Below are positions 59,158 through 64,000 of a stretch of DNA of 64,000 bases, piece after piece. The position numbers and the translations under genes were made by a program. This DNA is from JAJDUF01 sp965214295 (GTDB lineage: Bacteria > Chloroflexota > UBA11872 > UBA12225 > JAJDUF01): NCBI GenBank assembly GCA_965214295.1, contig OZ243944.1, positions 2,790,001 through 2,854,000 on the forward strand. The letters are read 5' to 3'. The first letter of the stretch is position 1. Each line of letters starts with the position of its first letter. Under the pieces are notes generated by a model. That model saw only the letters and a program-made list of their open reading frames with translations, made no database searches and was not told the origin of the DNA.

Positions 59158-59748
59158 ATATTGGACAGCCGGGACATAGTCCTGGTCTCCGGACAAGATG
59201 ATAGCGACATCGTAGATGTCTCTCAGGATAATCAAGTCTGATGCCAGCTTTACGTCGACTGCTTTTTCTTTCCCTAAGCTCTGATCAAACAACTTGTATG
59301 TGATAGCGCCGGCACGCCTGAACTCGACTGCATCGTGGTGGGTCGCGATTCCATCTTGGATATTTCTCCAGCCGGCGAAACGATTCGCCATCCGGGCCTG
59401 ACGTCCGCGCAACTCTTCGACTATCTCGGCCATTCGCCGCGTGCGACTATCCCAACCAAGAGGGGTGAGTTCATCCTTGTAGTCTGTGTGCTGGGACAGA
59501 AGACGGTGCAGCTTGTCGTGCTCCGACGTGGGATCAGGAAACTTGTACGGGTAGTAATCTATGGACTCGATGACGTACCAATACGTTCTGACCCGTTCTC
59601 CGTCCTGGGTTACCTGGCTGACTATCCAGTCGAACAGGCTCGACCAATCAGCCGACTTCGGTAGGTAGTGTTCTCGTCGGAAGTTGCTGAATAGATTACC
59701 TATTGAGAAACGGAAGTTTTCGCCGTCCACGAAAATACAGGCTCTCAT
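59128..59748 (-). CDS. NYN-domain (PIN-like) RNase, C-terminally truncated
   Basis: From ATG 59748, RACIFVDGENFRFSIGNLF has the metal-binding Asp, RTYWYVIESIDYYPYKF follows, and KAVDVKLASDLIILRD, IYDVAIILSGDQDYVPAVQY is the NYN catalytic region. NYN/LabA-like proteins are PIN-fold RNases. After AVQYA (to about 59155) the last eight residues (VSFYPTAR) derive from the antisense of the HicB fragment, so the C-terminal strands are lost. The gene is AT-richer than its neighbours. An in-frame start further upstream (59799) is in the hairpin region and unlikely. Confidence 0.8.
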   Translation of the reverse strand: MRACIFVDGENFRFSIGNLFSNFRREHYLPKSADWSSLFDWIVSQVTQDGERVRTYWYVIESIDYYPYKFPDPTSEHDKLHRLLSQHTDYKDELTPLGWDSRTRRMAEIVEELRGRQARMANRFAGWRNIQDGIATHHDAVEFRRAGAITYKLFDQSLGKEKAVDVKLASDLIILRDIYDVAIILSGDQDYVPAVQYAVSFYPTAR

Positions 59749-59772
59749 TGGGAGACACCCCCAAAATATAAA

Positions 59773-59797
59773 GGCGGTAGGCACGCAACCTACCGCC
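59773..59797 (-). promoter_or_regulatory. Perfect dyad before the NYN gene
   Basis: GGCGGTAGG-CACGCAA-CCTACCGCC, nine-base arms, 25 bases before the NYN start. On the minus strand it is followed by TTTATATTTT. It can be a terminator of a transcript from further right, or an operator overlapping the NYN promoter (TATATT as -10). Confidence 0.6.
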
Positions 59798-60007
59798 AAA
59801 CCCGTCTATTGTCCAGGATGCACCCGAACGTCTCCCTTATGGTACCGGCTCAATACTGTGCTGTCAACACCTAGAGGAACGAAGGCGCGATTGCGTTTGG
59901 GAGGGCGCTGTGCTACAACCGCCCTACCGGAACGCGCCGCCAGCCGTGCCGCACGTGGCCGGTGCTAGGCTACACGGCCGCACGGCTCTGCTGAGAGGAG
60001 AGAGCAG

Positions 60008-61147
60008 ATGTCCGATACCGACAGCACCACCATCTATGAGGAGCTTGGAGTCACACCGGTCATCAATGCCCGTGGCAACCAGACCGTCCTCGGTGGCTCC
60101 ATGTTTGCCCCCAAGGTACAGGCGGCCATGGACGCCGCCAACCGCTATTTCGTGGACATGGGTGCCCTGCAAGAGCGCAGCGGCGAGCTTATCGCCGCGC
60201 TCGTGGGCTGTGAAGCGGCTTTTGTCACTCCCGGCTGTGCCGCGGCGTTGGCGCTCGGGACGGCGGCCTGTATCGCCGGGGACGACCAAGCGAAGATGGC
60301 CCGCTTGCCCGATACGGCCGGGATGAAGCGGAACGTGCTCATCCAGGCCAGTCAGCGCTATCACTACGAGCGCGCCACTACCATCGTCGGCGCTCGTCTC
60401 GTCGAGGTGGGTGATGCGGCTGGCACCTCGGCCAAGCAACTCGCCGCCGCTATGGACGACGAGACGGCCGTCGTGCTCGTCCCGGCCCACCTCGACGAGC
60501 AAGGCGGAGCACTGCCCCTGACCGAGGTGCTCGCCATTGCCCACGAGCACGGGGTCCCGGTGCTCGTGGATGCCGCATCGCAGATCTATCCCGTCGAGCG
60601 GTTGCGAAGCTGGACGGCCATGGGCGCCGATCTCGTCGGGTTTGGCGCGAAGTATTTCGGTGGGGGGAACTCCGCCGGGCTGCTCTGCGGCCGCAAGGAC
60701 CTGGTGGCCTCCGCCGCTATGCAAGGCTTCATCGGCTTCGAGCTAGGTCCGGCCCGCGGTCGGGTCTTCGGACGCCCGCTCAAGCTGGACCGCCAGGAGA
60801 TCATGGGGACCGTGGTCGCAGTGCGCGAATGGGTGACGATGGACCATGAAGTACGCATCCGGCAGGTCCAGCGGCGCATTGAGGCCCTCGTCAGCGACTT
60901 GGGCACGGTGGCAGCGGCGCAGACCAGCGTTCATATTGGGGCACGCTTCGGCGCGCCGGCCCTGAGTATCCACATTGATCCCACTTCCGGCCACACCGGC
61001 ACCAGCGTGCGCGCGGCGTTGGCGGCCGGCAATCCGAGCATCATGGTGGGCGGCACCGATGCCGAGCTTGACCTCAATCTCGGCACCATTGCCGACGGAG
61101 ACGTAGCAGTGATCGCCGCGCGCTTGCGCGAGATTCTGTCCGCCTAA
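60008..61147 (+). CDS. SelA-like PLP-dependent enzyme
   Basis: A 379-residue fold-type I PLP protein. YEELGVTPVINARGNQTVLG, ANRYFVDMGALQERSGELIA, CEAAFVTPGCAAALALGTAA, VLVDAASQIYPVERLRSW and the cofactor Lys in VGFGAKYFGGGNSAGLL are the SelA/DgaE-like pattern. It is shorter than selenocysteine synthase and lacks its N-terminal domain. In the family the closest characterised members act on 2-amino-2-deoxy sugar phosphates or are unassigned. ATG 60008 follows GAGAGGAGAGAGCAG. Confidence 0.88.
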   Translation: MSDTDSTTIYEELGVTPVINARGNQTVLGGSMFAPKVQAAMDAANRYFVDMGALQERSGELIAALVGCEAAFVTPGCAAALALGTAACIAGDDQAKMARLPDTAGMKRNVLIQASQRYHYERATTIVGARLVEVGDAAGTSAKQLAAAMDDETAVVLVPAHLDEQGGALPLTEVLAIAHEHGVPVLVDAASQIYPVERLRSWTAMGADLVGFGAKYFGGGNSAGLLCGRKDLVASAAMQGFIGFELGPARGRVFGRPLKLDRQEIMGTVVAVREWVTMDHEVRIRQVQRRIEALVSDLGTVAAAQTSVHIGARFGAPALSIHIDPTSGHTGTSVRAALAAGNPSIMVGGTDAELDLNLGTIADGDVAVIAARLREILSA

Positions 61148-61178
61148 GCTCGCCGGCTGGAGACTCGCATCCACAGTG

Positions 61179-62588
61179 CTAGGCGGCGGCGGTCACTCGA
61201 CCGGCTGCCGCCAAGATTGCCGTGCGCCGCTCGCCGTTGCTGCTCGCCACGGGCGCGGCAGCCTCCCTCGCGTCGGATGGAGCCTCGCCGGTACCACCGC
61301 GCCCGATGCCATGATAGATGAAGCCCAGCGCGCGCATCGTCTCGGGATCGTAGATGTTGCGCCCGTCAATGATGATGGGATGCTTCATCGCCGCGTGCAG
61401 CCGTGGCAGATCGAGGTGCTTGAATTCGTTCCAATCGGTCACGACGATGGTGGCATCGGCGGTCGCAGCCGCGGTGTAGGGATCGTCCTGATAGTCGAGG
61501 TGTGGCAGCATGCGGCGGGCACTCGGCATCGCGACCGGATCGTAGGCCCGCACGATAGCGCCCTCGGCCTCCAGGAGCTGCGCCAGCGCCACCGCCGGCG
61601 CGTCGCGCAAATCGTCCGTATTGGGCTTGAACGATAAGCCCAGCAGTGCCAGCGTGCGGTTTTCCAACGTGCCGAAGAGGTCAATGAGCTTCTGGATCAC
61701 TCGGAGCCGCTGGTCCTGATTGATCTCGATGACCGTGCGGAGCAGCTGCGGATGGCAGCCGTGGACCGCTGCAACGTGCGCCAGCGCGCTGACGTCCTTG
61801 GGGAAGCAGCTCCCGCCCCAACCGAGGCCCGCGTCCAAGAAGGCCCGCCCAATCCGCTTGTCCAGCCCCATACCGTCGGCCACCACGCGAACATCCGCCC
61901 CGGTGCGCTCGCAGACCAGAGCTACCTCGTTGATGAAGCTGATCTTCGTGGCCAGGAACGCATTCGAGGCATATTTGATCATCTCGGCGCTCCGCAGGTC
62001 GGTGATGAGGACGGGGCAGCCGAGGGGCTGATAGAGGACGGCGGCGTGCTCCGCAGCCGCGCGGCGATCCGCGCCGAGCACTACCCGGTCGGGGTGCAGG
62101 AAGTCGGCGACGGCCGAGCCTTCACGCAGGAACTCCGGGTTGGCTACCACGTCGAAGGACACCTTGTCCCCCAGCTCACGGTCCAGAATATGGTCAACGC
62201 GATCACCGGTCCCAATCGGCACCGTGCTCTTGGTGATGATGGTGGCCGGATGCCGCAGGACCTTGCCGATGCTGGCGGCTGCCTGCCGCACGTAACGGAG
62301 GTCCGCTTCACCCGTCGGGCCGGCCGGGGTGTTGACGGCAATGAAGATAAACTCGCTGTCGCGCAGCGCGTCGGCGTAGGACGCGGTAAACGAGAGACGA
62401 CCGGCACCGGCGTTGCGTCGGACCAGCTCCTCAAGACTCGGTTCGTAGAGCGGCAGCACACCGCGGTTCAAGTCGGCGATCTTCGCTGTATCGATGTCGA
62501 GACACACCACTTGGTTGCCAAGCTCGGCAAAACACGTGCCGGTCACCAAGCCAACGTAGCCGGCGCCAATAACCGTAATGCGGTTCAT
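61179..62588 (-). CDS. UDP-glucose/GDP-mannose dehydrogenase family enzyme
   Basis: A 469-residue nucleotide-sugar dehydrogenase. RITVIGAGYVGLVTGTCFAE binds NAD, EFIFIAVNTPAGPTGEADLR, KSTVPIGTGD, NPEFLREGSAVADFLHPDRV, and the catalytic Cys261 in GWGGSCFPKDVSALAH are the UGDH pattern; LGLSFKPNTDDLRDAPAVAL closes the fold. It most likely makes UDP-glucuronate, a precursor for surface sugars. The last 35 residues (GEAPSDAREAAAPVASSNGE) are a disordered extra tail. It is far from the glycan cluster. Confidence 0.93.
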   Translation of the reverse strand: MNRITVIGAGYVGLVTGTCFAELGNQVVCLDIDTAKIADLNRGVLPLYEPSLEELVRRNAGAGRLSFTASYADALRDSEFIFIAVNTPAGPTGEADLRYVRQAAASIGKVLRHPATIITKSTVPIGTGDRVDHILDRELGDKVSFDVVANPEFLREGSAVADFLHPDRVVLGADRRAAAEHAAVLYQPLGCPVLITDLRSAEMIKYASNAFLATKISFINEVALVCERTGADVRVVADGMGLDKRIGRAFLDAGLGWGGSCFPKDVSALAHVAAVHGCHPQLLRTVIEINQDQRLRVIQKLIDLFGTLENRTLALLGLSFKPNTDDLRDAPAVALAQLLEAEGAIVRAYDPVAMPSARRMLPHLDYQDDPYTAAATADATIVVTDWNEFKHLDLPRLHAAMKHPIIIDGRNIYDPETMRALGFIYHGIGRGGTGEAPSDAREAAAPVASSNGERRTAILAAAGRVTAAA

Positions 62589-62758
62589 GCTCGGACTACC
62601 TCACTGGGGATGAATGCTGCGAATGCTTACCCCTGACAGAGAGCGGCAAGAAACGCCGCCCTCCATCAGCGTACCAGGCGAGCAGGTCATCTATGTGGTT
62701 CAGGGGATGGCTGGGCAGGGCACTAGAGGGTAGGTCCAACGGACTACAACCCCGTCGG

Positions 62759-63016
62759 TTAGGGCGTGGTCACATTCAACTCCGGCCACGGCAAGGGAAG
62801 CGGCAAGCCTCGTGCCCCGGCAGTAGGACGATGGCGGGAGAGCAGCGCTGCCCAGCGGCAAGCCGATTCGACCGATGGCAGTCCCGCGACTTCCCGCCGG
62901 CCGTCAACGTAGAGGGCATACAAGTCCCGGCCACCCGGCCCCACATAGGACGCCAAGGACCAGCCCGGTGGGAGATCATCTACGGCCGGCGGGAAGCGGT
63001 CTTCCACTGTCATCAT
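62759..63016 (-). CDS. Small hypothetical protein
   Basis: An 85-residue frame: MTVEDRFPPAVDDLPPGWSL, ASYVGPGGRDLYALYVDGRR, EVAGLPSVESACRWAALLSR. GAGGGGCGG is five bases before ATG 63016. No family is known; the GRDLYALYVDG pattern looks like a compact beta sheet. It lies between ugd and the right-edge genes. The 170 bases between it and ugd hold nothing clear. Confidence 0.55.
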   Translation of the reverse strand: MMTVEDRFPPAVDDLPPGWSLASYVGPGGRDLYALYVDGRREVAGLPSVESACRWAALLSRHRPTAGARGLPLPLPWPELNVTTP

Positions 63017-63146
63017 CGTCACCGCCCCTCGATGCGACGGCACCCTCTGGCCCGGTCATACTCCCTATGACTCCTGAACGAGTCACCGCGGCCTAAGTTA
63101 CAGCGGCCTAGCGGAGAAATGATTTATCGTGAGTGACTCATAGTAT

Positions 63147-63175
63147 TTGACAATATCGCCATGATAGGATATGCT
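63147..63175 (+). promoter_or_regulatory. Near-consensus sigma-70 promoter
   Basis: TTGACA (63147-63152), 17 bases, TATGCT (63170-63175), in an AT-rich patch. The leader to ATG 63261 is about 80 bases. Confidence 0.7.
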
Positions 63176-63234
63176 ACGCTCAACTCCAGGAATGGCCTGG
63201 GGGTTCCACTCAGAGGAGGGCCGCAGAGGAGCGG

Positions 63235-63249
63235 CCGGTTTATAACCGG
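63235..63249 (+). promoter_or_regulatory. Small hairpin next to the ribosome site
   Basis: CCGGTT-TAT-AACCGG lies directly before GGGAGG of the gene at 63261. It could tune translation. Confidence 0.5.
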
Positions 63250-63260
63250 GAGGATGACCG

Positions 63261-63593
63261 ATGGAGGTCGGCGCAGCGTGGGCACCGCCAGTTCCGAATG
63301 GGCCAACGCCACCTAATACGGTGCGAACCGAACCGGGTCGGGGAGATGACCCCGCCGGATTGGTGCGGCAAATCCTGGGGGTGGGCGAGAGCACTTGCCG
63401 ACAAATCACCAAGCCCGCCCCTGAAAAGGAACCGGCACCAAGTTCCTTCTACCGTTGCACCGTACCGGACGGACACTGGCGAGGGCTCCCGGCGCTGTAT
63501 CGGCAGTTGCGCGGACAAGGGTATCGCTTCGATATGACCCGCGTACCCGGCGGTGACCAAGAGCTACGTATCTGGCCACAGCGTCGTGGCTAG
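63261..63593 (+). CDS. Hypothetical 110-aa protein
   Basis: ATG 63261 with GGGAGG seven bases upstream and a strong promoter. The protein is Pro/Gly-rich at first (WAPPVPNGPTPPNTVRTEPG), then LVRQILGVGESTCRQITKP, FYRCTVPDGHWRGLPALYRQ and LRGQGYRFDMTRVPGGDQEL, RIWPQRRG. The middle looks like a helix and the end like a beta sheet. No family is recognised. Confidence 0.6.
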   Translation: MEVGAAWAPPVPNGPTPPNTVRTEPGRGDDPAGLVRQILGVGESTCRQITKPAPEKEPAPSSFYRCTVPDGHWRGLPALYRQLRGQGYRFDMTRVPGGDQELRIWPQRRG

Positions 63594-64000
63594 GTGATTC
63601 GCCACCGCTGGCGAATCAGTCGCACGGGGGCATGGTGCCCTCGTCGCCCAGCAGAGGAGGGCCGTGGCCGGTGACAGGCATCCGGCCATGGCTCACCCCT
63701 GGGGCTTATGGAGAACGCACTACCGGCACCGCACCCCCACACGGCGGGCAGAGACCCGGCCCATCGCCATAGCCGAGTCGGCGGCTGGCTGGTAGACTGA
63801 GGCCAATCGTCCGCAGCAGTGTGTAGATGTGCCTCAGCCGATCCGCGTGACACCCTCCGAAAGTGCCACCCCGGACCCGGCCCCCGCTCTTTCCCTTGGA
63901 GCCTATCCCGGCAGCGGTGCTTTCCAGGGCGGCATGGTGACAAGCTCTCGCATGCTCCTCGGTGGCGTCGCAGTGGCCTACGACCACGCAGGAGACGGAG
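63594..64000. other. Right-edge stretch without a firm gene
   Basis: A minus frame 63706-63987 (about 93 residues, HADRLRHIYTLLRTIGLSLP, GLCPPCGGAVPVVRSP) has a possible cysteine pair but no start signal; it could be the end of a gene beginning beyond the window. The longer frame 63590-63943 looks random. A 13-base sequence CAGAGGAGGGCCG occurs here and at about 63211. Confidence 0.35.

Noticed and set aside
63590..63943. 117-codon minus frame at the right edge
   Set aside because: Random-looking composition and no ribosome site; it overlaps a slightly better candidate frame.
1..64000. tRNA, rRNA, CRISPR arrays, transposases and phage genes
   Set aside because: I looked for CCA-ended cloverleaves, regularly spaced repeats and transposase motifs and found none that hold.

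Overview
The window is a GC-rich bacterial chromosome segment that looks like Chloroflexota, probably near Thermomicrobia/Sphaerobacter. The support is indirect: high GC3, many GTG/TTG starts, a T-box-controlled trp operon, short informational proteins, and many DUF3604, aldo/keto reductase and GT4 genes. No rRNA, tRNA, CRISPR array, transposase or prophage block is visible, so the taxonomy is inference.

Layout. 1-8 kb: a DUF3604 metalloprotein running off the left edge; a small two-gene lower-GC island (69-aa protein plus a frameshifted membrane GAF protein) between two copies of a 34-bp direct repeat; an aldo/keto reductase, an Eis-like acetyltransferase, a leaderless FGGY gluconokinase and an anchored gluzincin-type peptidase. 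8-17 kb: the nusA-ylxR-infB-rbfA-truB-ribF operon, preceded by an attenuator-like hairpin, lacking rimP, and interrupted by two carbohydrate-type genes. 17-24.6 kb (minus strand): trpE-G-D-C-F-B with overlapping starts and stops, controlled by a T-box riboswitch with a UGG specifier; trpA is absent and a MITE-like element lies just after trpB.

24.7-31 kb: a cold-shock protein with a long leader; an HTH-FHA protein overlapping a Ser/Thr kinase with an excalibur tail; a LuxR-type HTH protein; a frameshifted Mom-like DNA-modification gene whose restored stop shares a CTAG with a convergent small ELK-motif protein; obgE and a GlsB/YeaQ-like membrane protein. 31.7-37.3 kb: a complete partner-switching and two-component cluster (STAS antagonist, receiver-PP2C phosphatase, RsbW-like kinase, membrane-anchored LIV-type binding protein, hybrid-less histidine kinase). 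37.8-46.3 kb: a surface-glycan cluster (initiating sugar transferase, three GT4 enzymes, an MFS exporter, a WecA/TagO-like transferase) with the relic of a peptide-ABC ATPase.

46-64 kb: TPR, PHP, zinc phospholipase C-like, YoaR-like and PEP-synthase/Rph-like proteins; holA, rpsT, hpt and a stand-alone IMP cyclohydrolase; an SDR; a truncated HicB fused by a breakpoint to a truncated NYN-domain gene; a SelA-like PLP enzyme; a UDP-sugar dehydrogenase; and small unknown genes at the right edge.

Across the window at least ten 25-bp hairpins share outer bases and vary their arms in a compensatory way. Many promoters carry TATACT or TG-n-TATACT -10 boxes. The strongest leads for new biology are the ligand-sensing partner-switch cluster, the Mom-like/ELK pair, the covarying hairpin family and the interrupted nusA-infB operon.
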